34,192 bases of DNA from Protostelium mycophagum (Eukaryota > Evosea > Variosea > Protosteliida > Protosteliaceae): positions 1 through 34,192 of the forward strand of contig KV921032.1 in NCBI GenBank assembly GCA_002081555.1. The letters are read 5' to 3'. The notes under the pieces were generated by a model. It did not search any database. It was not told the origin of the DNA and saw only the letters and a program-made list of their open reading frames with translations. The translations under genes were made by a program, and so were the position numbers. Numbering within the stretch: the first letter of the stretch is position 1; each line of letters opens with the position of its first letter. Shown here piece by piece: positions 16,889 to 28,600 of the stretch.

Positions 16889-18006
16889 GAAAGAACCTCT
16901 AAGGGGCGCACTCACTGCAAAAAAATAATGAGTATTTGTCTGCAAGTCCAACCATCTCAAAAGAGTAGGAGGACATTTGTAGAGAAAATGACAAATGGAT
17001 GGTGAGGCAGCACCGAGCGAGAATATGGAAGAGAATGTCTGAAAGCAAACCGTCTATTACGTCATGGCGTTGTGTCTGTCAAGGTCAGTGCTCATGAGTC
17101 CTTTCTGCGACGTCGCAAAGCGTCCATCTAGAAAATGTCGAAGTTGTCGTATCATATTTCAAGAAATCGAAAATCAAGATGATGACGTAAGAAGAAACTT
17201 TTGAAACAAAGATGTCAAGTGCTCGTGTGCTGCCTCGTAGGTACTTTACGTTTTCTGTTGCCAAACTCTCGCTGAGAGGAAGGCTGATAAATATGGTGGC
17301 TGTGCCAACAGTCAAATCAAAGCGTAAGATTCGTGAGTTCTTAAACCCTGTTGATGAGCTGCCTGTGCACAGAATTGAGGTCAAGGAGACCAGAAAAATA
17401 TTCTCGCCCTAGGGTGAAAAGCCGGCGAAATCAAAACGGAATTCTATTCTCACCCCGTCGACATTGTCGATCTTCACACAATTTAATGCCACGGATCTAT
17501 AGCTAAATCTGTATTTTGGCCACAACCGCGTCAAAAATGTCGACACCGCATAGGAGGAAGTGATAGATCCAAATAGAAGGGTGAAATTTCATATAAAACT
17601 AACGAAGATTCGAAAGTCTTTCCGTCCCATGGTAACGATGAGATTTCATCGGGTTAGATCTGCTTTTCTGTGGTCATCTGACGCTCCGAGCAATTTCAGA
17701 CCCGCACCCAGGAGTACGTTCCTCTCTTTGACATCTTTTATGAAAGTGTTTCGGGCTGATGGCAGGTTGTACACGTCATTCCACTCTGTTCACTGCTTCC
17801 CGCGCGGGAATTTGGCATGTTTCATAGTGGCAGATTGGGGGGAGAAACGAAAGGATTTTCACACAGTCCACTGTTCAAACCAGTAATCCAGACCCGTGGC
17901 AACCAAGAAGCATTTTGCCAACTCCTTTTGGCTTGTGCGCGGAAGCTGTGAAGTGCCACGTCACATCTTTACTGTGAAATGGTACAAACAGGTGTGAAAA
18001 ATTTCT
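16889..18006. other. Intergenic region without a convincing gene
   Basis: About 1.1 kb lies between the start of the IPT-protein gene and the end of the tyrosine kinase gene. Two open frames on the plus strand exist, 17212-17412 (begins MSSARVLPRR) and 17560-17886 (begins MIDPNRRVKF). Neither shows a recognised domain or clear splice-extended coding, and there is an overlapping minus frame at 17085-17384. The low-complexity purine/G-rich tract at 16740-16770 is the neighbour's polyproline coding. The region should hold the promoter of the minus-strand IPT gene. A small unrecognised gene is possible. Confidence 0.35.
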
Positions 18007-21000
18007 TCATTCATCGTCTATTGGTGCCTGAGGAGGCCCGTCCTCTTCCACCTCAAAGAAGGAAGATCCTCTTGAAAGTACGGGTGTGTCCCCATCGGAT
18101 GAAAACTCCTCCGTGTCGAAGCTTTTTGGGCTCTGTACGGGGAGCTGGTCTAAGGCATTCGCAATAGGTGGATATCTGCAATGGTAAGTAAAGGTTTGGT
18201 GAGACGCTTCAGGGACACCGCCACAAGCATTCAGGTATCAAAACGATAGAACTTCACCTCCCAAAGTTGTTGGTAGCGACCGATGCTGTATCAGATTGTG
18301 CTTCCTCTGGTCTCATCATTCTGAGTTCATCATAAATCTGGTTGAACGTTGGCCTCTCCGACGGATCTGCGAGCCAACATCTCATCATCAGATCATACAT
18401 CTCCTCTGGACATCTGAGTGGTCTTGACATCCTGAACCCTCCAACCACCATCTCTACAGTCTCCACATTGTTAAGACCTTGATAAGGCTCTGCAATGTGA
18501 TCAGTGATGGTGTTCAGATAAAGGATCTCACCTTGTCCGAGAGTCCAAATCTCCCACCTGCGAGAATTCAGTGAAAAGTTGTAATAGTTTAGTTTTCCAC
18601 AAAACANNNNNNNNNNNNNNNNNNNNNNNNNNNNNNNNNNNNNNNNNNNNNNNNNNNNNNNNNNNNNNNNNNNNNNNNNNNNNNNNNNNNNNNNNNNNNN
18701 NNNNNNCACGCGTTTTTCGCACCGAAGCGCAATCCCTCAGACATCATAAAGGGGAAAGAACTGTCTCAAATTGTTAATACTCACAGACAGATTCCGTAAC
18801 TCCATACATCCGATTCTGTACACGTCAGTGATGTCGACGAGTTTTATCGCAATGAAACTCACTATGTGAACTCCTGCCGTATTGGAATATCTCAGGAGCA
18901 CACCACTTATACGCCATTACCCCAGATTGAGATTTATAATATTCTGTCTCTTTACTCAGACCAAAATCGGAGATCTACAACGTCAGATTCAGAAAAAAAA
19001 AGGTCATCTACAAACCTTGACCGTATACTGCCCGTCAGATTCTAAAATTAGCAACTGTGAAAATTTCAATATCTCTTTGATGACGTCATCTCACATTTCT
19101 GGCGCCAAGATCTCTGTGTATGACACCTTTCACTTCTAAATACCACATTCCTGCGGCAACATCGATACACATGGACAATAAATCATCATCTGAGATTTCC
19201 ATCCCATCCCTCAAAAAGTCCCTAAGAGAGCCCAGAGGACATAATTCCAACATCTGACAGATGTCACTGTGAAGTCTCGATAAAATTTCTGAGCAAGTTC
19301 TCACCATAAGAATAAAATTGTCGTGCTGGCAGAGCCCGAAAAGCCGGACAACGTGGGGATGGTTCAATTTTCTACTTGAGGTTAGAGCGTGATTGTAAGG
19401 TCTAACCTTGTCGGTCTACACTCACTGCAATACAGAAAATTCCTTTATGCATTCTTCGTATTTATCTGAGTCATTCAATTTCTTCAATGCCACTTGCGTC
19501 CCGTTCCTGAATATTGGTCAATCTACAATAGTGTAATTCGACTCACCATTCTCCTCTGTACACAGCGCCGAAATTTCCTCTGCCGATTTTCTGAAACATT
19601 CAGAATTTTCCTCGAAAATTGTGAAAGTCTCGCACCTGATTGGAGACAACAACACCAGATAAAAGTATAGATTTGGGTATTTTGACCGTCTTGTTGTTGT
19701 CTATCTCCACAGATACCACCTGCTCCACCTCCTCTTCCGTCTACAACTCTCAGTCTCATTCCGATGTGACTCGTGCATCTACAATACCTCTATGAAGGAA
19801 GACCTCGACCTCTCATCGATTACTAAACTTGGAGAAGAGTTTGTCTTATTGAGCTCGTCGTCCCTCTGCTTATCATTTCTTTTCTTGTTTTTTTTGGACC
19901 AAAGGAATGAGAAAATTCCCATTGCAATGAGAAGAGTGAGGCCACACGGGACCAGAACTGCCACCAAGATTTTTGAGGTTTTATTCTGATGAGAATGAGG
20001 GAGTGTCTACAACGATGTAAAACTTACTGTGTATCGGACACCCACAACAAAATCTGTGAGATGTGTACATGTACAAACTATAGTATTCCCATAATATGTC
20101 GACAGTGTACATCCATCCGGCACCCATGGGGTGTTCTGAATGGGGTGTGATGATAGGCAGGTGTATTCAGTGGATGGTGTTCTATTTATAGGTATGTATA
20201 TATGTACAGGTGTCGACAATCCAGAGATGGACGCCTCTTGTCCGTCGGATAACAATGCGGTCAGTGATACCGTCCCCGAGATTCTGATTCATCATCATGA
20301 GCACCCATAATATAAAATTAAAAAATGAGCAATATTGCCGTTTCAGAAGTTTTCCCGCCACAAATGTGTAAAAATATGATTATATTATAATTCAGAAGGA
20401 AAGATATATTGAGCAGCTCGAAGACGACTCACATGTTGTAACCTTCCACTGTGGGAACTTGGTTGATGATCTGCAGATATACACTAGATATAGATCCTCC
20501 AGATGCATCTGTCATCTCTGCTGGTACAATCGCGTTGACAGGTGAGTCGTGTATAAACAGCCTCTGCCTCGAGTTATCATATTTCGCTGCCTTGATGCTG
20601 GCTTGTGGCGAGTTGTAGATGAATAGATCTCGTTGTTGTAGGACGCCATGTACGATTTCGTTCTGCGCAGACGCCGACTGTGAGTTCCTGCCCGTCAGTA
20701 TGGTGTAATTATATAGGATCTACAACGAGGTCAATCCCAGTATTGTAGATGAACTACACTTACGGATGCGGTGTCATCAAGATGTGAATCGTCAAGATCT
20801 AAACACATTATATCAAATGGACCACAGCATGTCAGAACTTTCTCATTCACAGAATCCTGTTGCTGATTGGTGATCATGCTTCTTTCGATTTTTGTCTGAA
20901 TAAAAATTATTTTATTGTGATGTCATGCTCACCTGAACGAAGTCTGATGAATCTGCAGTACCCAAAAATATATCTTCTGCATCTGGTGCGTCTGAGACTG

Positions 21001-21799
21001 TACCGGTGATCAAATTCCCCGAGAAATTGAAATAAATTATTTTCTCCCTCCCAATCTTTGTGTCTCTAAAAAGGGTGATGTCGTTCCATTGTGATGAGAG
21101 TTCTAGGGATTGTTCCTGACGAATTAAATTTCGGGGAATGTGGATGGAGATGGCTAAATAATATTTTACATTTGTGATGTTGGCAGCTTGGTCCAAACTC
21201 GAGAAAATGTCTGGCAGTTGTCGATCTACTGTGTGGTTGAAATGTTGGTGGAATGTGCTGAGTGAACTCGTGATGTTGAGTGTAGAGTCTGGATCATGTT
21301 CGTACAGATTGATCCTCTGTGATGATCTATGCGAGATTGTTTTTGGAATGTCATGGTGCCATGAATTGACCTTGAGGTTGGAAAGAAATGGCGAACTTCG
21401 TGGAATCATCTGGGAGGTTTCAATAAGAGTTTCTTCATCACGATCTGCCAGTTTCACCTCATCGAGCCACTGCAAATGTTTTGGAGGATTGCATGTTTCC
21501 GGTATACTCCCAGTGGATTCCAGTATCTATCCTTCTCAATCAAACATTCATTTCGGTTTACTCACGTGGTGTAAGCTGTGACCGATCACGTCAGAGTCGA
21601 GATCACAATCGAAATCGTTCCAATTACAAAAGAGAACATTCTTGTTATAATTTTGATCTGTTAAAGAGATTAGAACTTCACAACAAGCTCACTCACCATT
21701 TGCGCACGTATAGAGTTCTACTTGTGCCATATGTTGCACGGTAGAATCGGAAAAAGTATAATGCAGCAGCGATAGGAAGATGAAAACACGTGCCTGCAT
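18007..21799 (-). CDS. Receptor tyrosine kinase with extracellular GAIN/GPS-like region
   Basis: The product is a single-pass receptor kinase of roughly 850 residues. The ATG at 21799 starts MQARVFIFLSLLHYTFS, a signal peptide. An extracellular part of about 450 residues has several N-x-S/T sites (for example NIT). It ends in a GPS-type motif: PWVPDGC, a short spacer, then CTCTHLTDFVV (HLT codons 20055-20063), where GAIN proteins cleave between L and T. A membrane segment follows (ILVAVLVPCGLTLLIAMGI), then a basic stop-transfer KKNKKR. The cytoplasmic kinase has KIGRGNFGAVYRGEW, VALKKL, HPHVVRLFGLC, the tyrosine-kinase signature HRDLGARN, SDFGLSKETEYY, KWCAPEI, DVWSYGICLWEIWTLG and RCWLADPSERPTF. 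The tail is acidic and serine-rich, ending at 18007. The key catalytic residues are present. An assembly gap falls in the intron between the GICL and WEIW coding. Start to stop it lies 94 bp downstream of the PNKP fusion gene on the same strand. Confidence 0.8.
18607..18706. other. Assembly gap (100 N)
   Basis: Exactly 100 Ns, which looks like a placeholder of unknown true size. It lies inside an intron of the tyrosine kinase gene. The flanking exons join as DVWSYGICL then WEIWTLG, a contiguous subdomain IX, so no coding sequence need be missing. The gap may hide a repeat or an intron difficult to assemble. Confidence 0.95.
20038..20140 (-). other. GPS (GPCR proteolysis site) motif coding segment
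   Basis: The segment encodes PWVPDGC ... IVCTCTHLTDFVV. The pattern Gly-Cys, a spacer, C-x-C-x-H-L-T and a following hydrophobic Phe matches the last strands of GAIN domains, where autoproteolysis occurs after Leu with Thr as nucleophile. The segment sits about 20 residues before the membrane helix, the position expected for a tethered-peptide arrangement. Cleavage itself is inferred. Confidence 0.75.
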
Positions 21800-21893
21800 T
21801 CTCTCGCAGAGAAGAGTTTTCGTTTCGTGATGATGATCGTGTTCCTGCTCTGAAATGAATCCCGCTGACACAAAAAATTGAGACCATTTTATT

Positions 21894-24800
21894 TCAACAC
21901 CTCTCCAGGAACATCTTTCTCTCTTTCTCAGACGTGAACTTTGGCGAAAAGTGTACCTCTAAAATCTCTGTGAAGCCTTCTTGAATAGTTGGTGCTGATA
22001 TTGATTAATGTCTTTCGTGATTGATCCAGTTGGATGGGTATTTCATCACTTGAGAAGATGACTTACCAACAAACTTTCCACGAAACATCTGGAAAGCAAT
22101 ACGAGGTATCAACGCAGTCTCCCCATTGGTTAATCTCTGTCACCATCATTTCTTGTTCTGGTCATCAAGATGAAACAACTCACATTTCTGAAGTGATTAA
22201 GGTGTGTGATCAGGTCTGGATCTGTCTTGAAATGAAGGCATCTCACATTCACTCCCGCTACCTCAGCCAGATCTAAGAATTTATTCCTACTGTCCACTAC
22301 GTGATATCAGTGTGGTCCTTCACAATGAGGCAGTACCTGAGGGGTTGGTATTATCTATCACAACAGATTTTCCTTCCTTTAAAGCTTGCTTCGCGACACT
22401 GATGCATTTCTCCATCGTGTGCAATGTGTCACGGTTCACTCTGACATATCTGTACGTCATCGACACTTGATCTACAATGATGTATACCCACCCCTTCGTC
22501 TCTAGATTTCTCTTCACAAATGTAGATTTGCCACAGGCAGGACTTCCCACACAGATGATCATCTCTTGATCGGCAGCCTCTAATCCTGACATCTTCAGTT
22601 CTTCACATTGTTTCAAAAACACGAGCAACAAGAACAATAAGATGTGAAGACCTACTTGACAGATCAAATGAGTCTTTGTCTTTAGCCTCAGAAATGACTT
22701 TTGCTGGGTCGATTCCATCCCAGAATATCTCGTAAAGATCAATCTCTCGTCCATCTACAACCAGCCATAAGGTTTCTTACCTTGTTCAAAGGAAAGGCAG
22801 CTTCGCCCAAGAAGTATTCTTCAGGTGTGAAAAAAGGAAGCCCCACATTGTGTGCAAAGGCACTGGTCGAGATCAGAAAATTCGCAGAGAATTCGATGAA
22901 AACTCACCGATCCCCGCAAGAAAAATCCTTCACCGCCTTTGCCTTCCACCCGCCCGGCCTGCCGGCTGCGTCTCCCACAAACACTGATTTATTCACATCT
23001 ACAGAGATTATCACGAATATTTCTCGTTGTAGAGCCTCACCTGCTTCGACATCTCCATTCAACTTTTCAATGAATTTTCTCCAAAGCGCGACATTTGGCT
23101 TTCTGTACATATCTTTTTCAGTTGCGACGAGACACTGCATCGGAATCTCCAGTCTCTTGCATAGTTCGACAATCTACAACGAGTCATGGCCACGAGCATT
23201 GTAGATCGTCACCTTGTTTTGAATATCAGACGCTTTATGTTTCTTGCCAATACCAGCTTGATTCGTGAATATGACAATATTGTACCTAACACATCATGTC
23301 AAAGGAAATCGCGATCCATTATTCCATCGACAACGAGACTCACCCCTCCTTTCGCAACTGTTTTAATTTATCTTGAACAACATTGTTGTCATATAACCAG
23401 ACCCAATCTTTCTCATCAGTTGGAAACTTCTTTCCACTTTTCGTCTTGATCAACGTGCTGTCCTGTCAAAAAGGTCAGGTGACGTGTATTGTCGACATTC
23501 TTTACCATGTCAAATGCGGCGATTTTTTTTGATGGGGTGACATCTTTCCAATTTAATATCAATAATGAAGTGTCCTTTGTCCAATTCAAATTCTTCGGGT
23601 TGAAAGGCTTCTGACTTTTCGGTGAACTTTCCTCTTCTTCTGTGAATTTTCAATGAAATTTCAATGAGATTTCGTTGTAACACCTTTACTTGATTCTTGT
23701 TTCTTCTCTGTTTTGGCGTTCTTGTCGAAGAAATAAGCTGTCATATGTACAGATGAATCCCTAAAGATGTCTTTTATGATATCTTTCACCTTCACCCAGT
23801 TCAACCCATCCAGCCCACACCCTGAAGAGAATCATTCATGTCAAATCTGACACGTGACATGTGTCAATCCTGACTTGCCTATCTGGGGTATGCTGAGCTT
23901 CTTTATGTTGTTCTGAGACATTGTGTCCCTCATGACTCTTAGAGAGGAGGTCAGGGTGTCATATGTCGGTTTGTGGAAATATCTCTCCTTTGTCACCATA
24001 TAACTGAATTGGGTCAAACTAATGAAGCATTCCGAAGACTTTGTCCCATCATCATGTCAACATTGGTCATGGATTCACTCACAATATGTGTCTGTTGTGG
24101 TCCTTAAGATATGTACATCCTCCCGTCTTTGTACCGGACTTTCGGAGTTGGTCAACACCCCCGAAGAGTGCCTTGAATTCGGTTGCAATACCTTTGCCCA
24201 TATGGAAATCTACAACGAATCATCTGCTGGCGATTTCCGCACAAAGAAAACATTTTTGGTCGAAAATCCACGGTTGCGATACCGTGATCTTTAAATTATT
24301 AACCGTGGTTTTCGAAGTGTTAAATAATTTGACCAAATCGGGCAATATAATGATTATGTACATCATCATTGTATTGTACATGATGTCGGGAAGACAACCG
24401 ATCTTACCTTCACTGACACAGTGGGCCAGAGAATCTTTCGAATGAAATAGATTTCCAGTCTTTTCTTCAAAAATAAACTCCTCTTGGGCCTCCTCCTTAC
24501 CTTCTATCTCTTTGTCTTTTGCTCCTTCCTGTACTACATTATCATCTGATCATTCTACAAGATTGATTACCTTTGGTTTCGACCTTTTCTCCTCTTCTGG
24601 TTGCTGTTCTACTTTTCTCTTCTCACTGCTTTCTATCAATCTTTGAGTATTCATTCACAATACCTGTTGCCTGAGATGTGAACCTTGAAACGAAGGTCCT
24701 CTACAACAAAAGCTAAAGTATCGCCGTGATCAACTTTCTGATCTTCCCCTCTGGCTAACACTTGCCAAGTTTTTGATTGTGATGTCTTGATGGAACTTGG

Positions 24801-25104
24801 ATTGACACCTAACTGCGCATCGTAAACACACGATCGAACAGTTGTTTCAGGATTTGATGTGATGTTCACCCTCTTCGCAAACAAAGAATCTCCTTCAAGA
24901 TGAAACTCTATCTGCTTTCGGCTCAGTTGCTTCGATGTCTCTCCTCCGGGTAGTTCACTTCTTCCGACCGTGAATGAATCCCCTTCGATCTGAAAGATTA
25001 GAGACTTCGGATACAGACATGATTACCAGTACGAATTTTGGCCAAGAATCCTCTTCTTCTGTACTATCTCCTTCTGTGATTGGTTCGAGTGTGAGGTATC
25101 TCAT
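21894..25104 (-). CDS. FHA - TARG1-like macro - PNKP fusion, DNA end-repair enzyme
   Basis: Roughly 730 residues from the ATG at 25104, four domains in order. (1) FHA: FTVGRSELPGG, LSRKQIEFH (His of the usual SxxH is Gln), and NPETT. (2) Macro domain of the TARG1/OARD1 type: TGNLF, DSLAHCVSE, MGKGIATEFK, LFGGV, VTKERYFHKPTYDTL, SIPQIGCGLDGLNW. Lys of VTKER (codon 23988-23990) and Asp of CGLD (23808-23810) match human TARG1 catalytic Lys84 and Asp125. (3) PNKP phosphatase: AAFDMDSTLI (DxDxT), FTNQAGIGKK, RKPNVALW, VFVGDAAGRPGGW. (4) Polynucleotide 5'-kinase: GSPACGKSTF Walker A (22521-22547), VNRDTL, VVIDNTNPS, RNKFLDLA, and the PNKP-like C-terminus APTIQEGFTEILEV, ending at 21894. PNKP restores 5'-phosphate/3'-OH ends in the nucleus; TARG1 removes ADP-ribose from glutamate and from DNA. 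The short linker exons near 24540-24660 are unresolved. One gene is supported by continuous splicing and the domain set. Confidence 0.85.
24262..24310. repeat. CACGGT/ACCGTG inverted-repeat element, copy D
   Basis: It lies in the intron splitting the macro domain of the PNKP fusion gene. The core is CACGGTTGCGATACCGTGAT, followed by an AT-rich stretch and AACCGTGG. It matches copy B at 6882-6926 closely. The element has terminal CCACGGTT and AACCGTGG, which are mutual reverse complements. Confidence 0.5.
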
Positions 25105-25691
25105 TATTTGATTGCTGGAGCAATCAAAACACCTGCTGGTTCTGCGAAATTAAGCGGGAAGAAAAATATTTTCAATTTTGTTATCATTATTTTTGTTGGT
25201 CAAATTTCCATTTTGCCACCAGAGAAAAGCGAAGATTATCACTCTCAGCCAGTTTGGGCATATGTAGCTACACAAGGGATAAATTTTTAATATAATAATC
25301 ATGATAAATATAAAAACATCAAAAGAATATATAAAAATAATCTCATTTTATTGATCATTTTTCTCTTGATATATTCAAGAAATACAACAATAAGACTTAA
25401 AAATTAAACTCAAAATTGGCATCAGTAGTTATCACTTTCAGCTTATAACATAAGTAAATTCTTTAACATTACATTACCAGTTGTCTGTATCCTTAAATTG
25501 CTCATGCAGAAATTGATATTGTATCAAAACCACTCTGTAATATTAATGAATGAATCATAAGATATGCCTTTGCTTGCATAAAACAAGGAATAGAGCAACA
25601 ACCATTCGATTTCTTGTTTTATTTCAAGATTCACAGAACCAGAACTCCGGAAGGACACTTCACACTGCCATCAGACAATCAATTACAAACC
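25105..25691. promoter_or_regulatory. AT-rich divergent promoter region
   Basis: About 590 bp lies between the divergent starts of the PNKP fusion (25104, minus) and the alpha-2-macroglobulin gene (25692, plus). It becomes strongly AT-rich from 25270 to 25440, with TATATAAAAATAAT-like tracts, unlike the coding DNA. Open frames at 25108-25290 and upstream of 25692 look spurious. No specific core element can be assigned. Confidence 0.4.
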
Positions 25692-28600
25692 ATGAGAGGA
25701 CGCATGCCCAGACCAGTTACACCAAGTGAACACGAACGCGCAGGAAACTTCGATCTCAGCGTCGAAGAAAGTAATACGCCAGCGACAAATAATGTGAGCA
25801 AGGGTCACAAGAGAAACACTAACCCTCACAGGCCGTCAACGTCCAACCTACTGATTTGATTCCTCTTCAAGAACAAGAGGTAGGGATGACGAAATGATCT
25901 TGTTTTTCAATCGACTCAAGTTTTTCAGATTCAGCAATTATATGGTCGTCTTCCCGCCATCGAACAAAAGAGAGCAGATGGAGCGCCATTCTTTCGAAGA
26001 GATGATACAGCGCCTCCTACAGCTCAACTGAAAGGTAGAACGTAATCTTCGCCTCTCGTGTCTAACTTTGTCAGTAGAGCAAAAGTTCCCTCCTGAGGAG
26101 ACTGCGATGGCCCCTGCGCCATCTGCCACGTCAGCCACTGAACCCTTCCGTGTGATCAATCATTATCCCGAGGGAGAACTGGACTCTTGTGATCGTATCA
26201 CAGTGACATTCTCTGAGCCGGTCGTATCTCTAACTACACTCTCGCAATTAGACAAAATTGGTAAGAAAGTATTTCCTTATTTCTCTTTGTGGCTGATGTC
26301 CATCACAGAGGAGTTGTTCTCTATTGAGCCACGACCTCCCGGAAGCTTCAAGTACGACGGTACTTCTACTGTTGCCTTCCAGGCCGACAAACCTTTCCCC
26401 AGGTCCACCAAATATTCCGTCAAGGTGATCATTGCATTCCGAAATACACTTCCATTGATCTTGAATTTGTGCACATCGAAGGGCATTTAATACAATACGA
26501 ACCAAATGAACCCATGACTCATTCTCTGTAGGTTAAAGCAGGAACAACCTCTATACACGGAAACAAGACCTCTTCTGATCATGTCTTCGACATCACCTTG
26601 CCAACTGCAACCTTCCAACCCATCTCACCTCAAAGTTGGGAATCCACCAACCAAAACCCCGTCTGTGTGTGGCTCTTCAACCAGCGCATATCGGAAGACG
26701 AAGTGATAAAGAGGGTCAAGGCCGTTGTAGACGGAAAAGGAGAATTTCCCGCCAAAAAAGTATCAGAGGAGGAGAGAGAAAAGCGAATCAAGTGGGTTCA
26801 TCTTTCATTTTTGTAGATAAATCTCGTTGTAGATTGACCAATATGTAGAGATTACAAGAAGGAAGCAGAGAAGATGGCAGTATTTTTTATCGAAGGAGTG
26901 CCACTCGCTTCAGAGTATAAACTATTTCTTTCTAAAGGCTTGGTGAGTGCGAAATACTCATTTTATTCATCACACTGACTCATTAGCCATCATTGGAGGG
27001 TCCTCTTCTCGCAGAAGAACAACAAGCTGGCCCTTTCCATACATACCACCCCTTGCGCGTAGAGCCCGTACGTAATCGAACTCATCTACATCACGACTGA
27101 TGCCAAACAGCACCACAGAGACCAGATCTACAACTACATCAATTTCAACAACGAGTTGGACTGTGACTCTTTTGATGCGGAGAGAGATGTGACCGTGACC
27201 CCTCCTCTTAAAGAGATCGCCGCATCCAACAGAACCGTCACCTTCTACGATACAGAAGAGGGACAGATCTATGACGTCACATTCAACACCACGATCAAGG
27301 ATGTATACGGACAGAATCTACAAAATAGTGTGAAAGTACAAGTCAAGGTGAGACTTAAACAATCATTTAGAAGATAGGCCTGGCAAAGCCACAATACGGG
27401 AAAATTCCACTTACATTCTTTGTATATCTGTGGTCGATTTCCTGGAAATGTGTTTCAAACATCTACTTTGCGCTGATCTGTACGAAGGGCTCAAAATCTG
27501 ACCAACAAACACTCTCCTTCCCTTCTAGCAGCGATATCATTATCGACAGGAAAACCGCTGAAAGTTCAGGAAAGTGGACATTGCCATATCACGTGCGAGG
27601 ATACAACGAGGTGAGAAGCTTTTCATTTCATTGCGACTATTATTCAACTTGAAAGCTGAGGGTCAGAGTTTTCAAAATCAAGCCGAAAGCCTTGGTTACC
27701 GAGTTTTCTCACGCTTTTGGACCAAACAAACCCGACGAAGAGGTGGACCTACTAGGAGAAGTTTAACTGAAGTTTAAAGATTGCCAAAGTCGCAGATGTG
27801 GTCACGGATGCAGTCGTCACCCCTGACGATGTATTGCAATTCGTAGATCTACAACCTGCCATGTCAGATTCTTCCCGTCATCTCGGCCAGATTTCAGTCT
27901 TGATACATCCTGTAGTGAAGAACACAGAGAATAACCAAAGATATGTGCCTTACATTCACGCATTCGTACAAAGCACAGAGATGTCGGCCACCTTCTTACA
28001 CTACAACAACAAGTGTGTTGTCAGAGTTCAGAAGATGGACGAGAGTGGCGTTGTAGATGGTGCAAAGATAACTGTTGGAGGTAGTGGGAAGGAAGTCACT
28101 ACAGACCAAGACGGATGTGCCGAATTCGATCTGCCACAGAACAATATCTTCTTATTAATTAAAAAGGTGTGACGTCATCACGATCACGTGACTGATCTGT
28201 TCAGGGAACGGATTGTCTGAGGGTGGTTTTGAACAATTACGTCAACACCGCTTATTCACCGAGCCCCTCTTATTGTACAACAGACAGAGGAATGTATAGA
28301 CCAGGAGAAGAGGTATCACGGCATACTGCGTCATGATGACATCATACTGACGCACAGAAGGTGAAGATCAAAGGATGGATCAGAAAGACAGGAGAAGACA
28401 GGAGGTTGAAGTACCCCGTTGCCGGAACATCACTCCAATACACTGTTTTTGATGGAAGATATCAAGGTATTTCATTCTTCCTTCTCATGTTAATGTTGTG
28501 AGTAATCTCGACCAGAAATACACAAGGGACACGTGACTGTGAATCAATATGGATCCTTTGACTTCTCGATCAAGTTAGCTGAGAACGTCAACCTTGGTCA

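Noticed and set aside
18254-18777. Open frames running through the N stretch
   Set aside because: The Ns give an artificial open frame; the real exons flank the gap and join without it.
22098-22115. GGTATCAACGCAG, identical to part of a common cDNA-synthesis adaptor
   Set aside because: It lies inside the PNKP C-terminal exon, and the frame (TALIPRIAFQ) aligns with the conserved end of PNKP, so it is genuine coding sequence rather than adaptor contamination.
25108-25290. Short plus-strand frame beginning MIAGAIKTPA
   Set aside because: It sits in the divergent promoter region, has no homology I recognise and no splice context.
27745-27780. A 19-nt intron (GTTTAACTGAAGTTTAAAG) in the macroglobulin gene
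   Set aside because: A 37-nt intron starting at GTGGACC gives the same phase and a size usual for this window, so the longer one is more likely.
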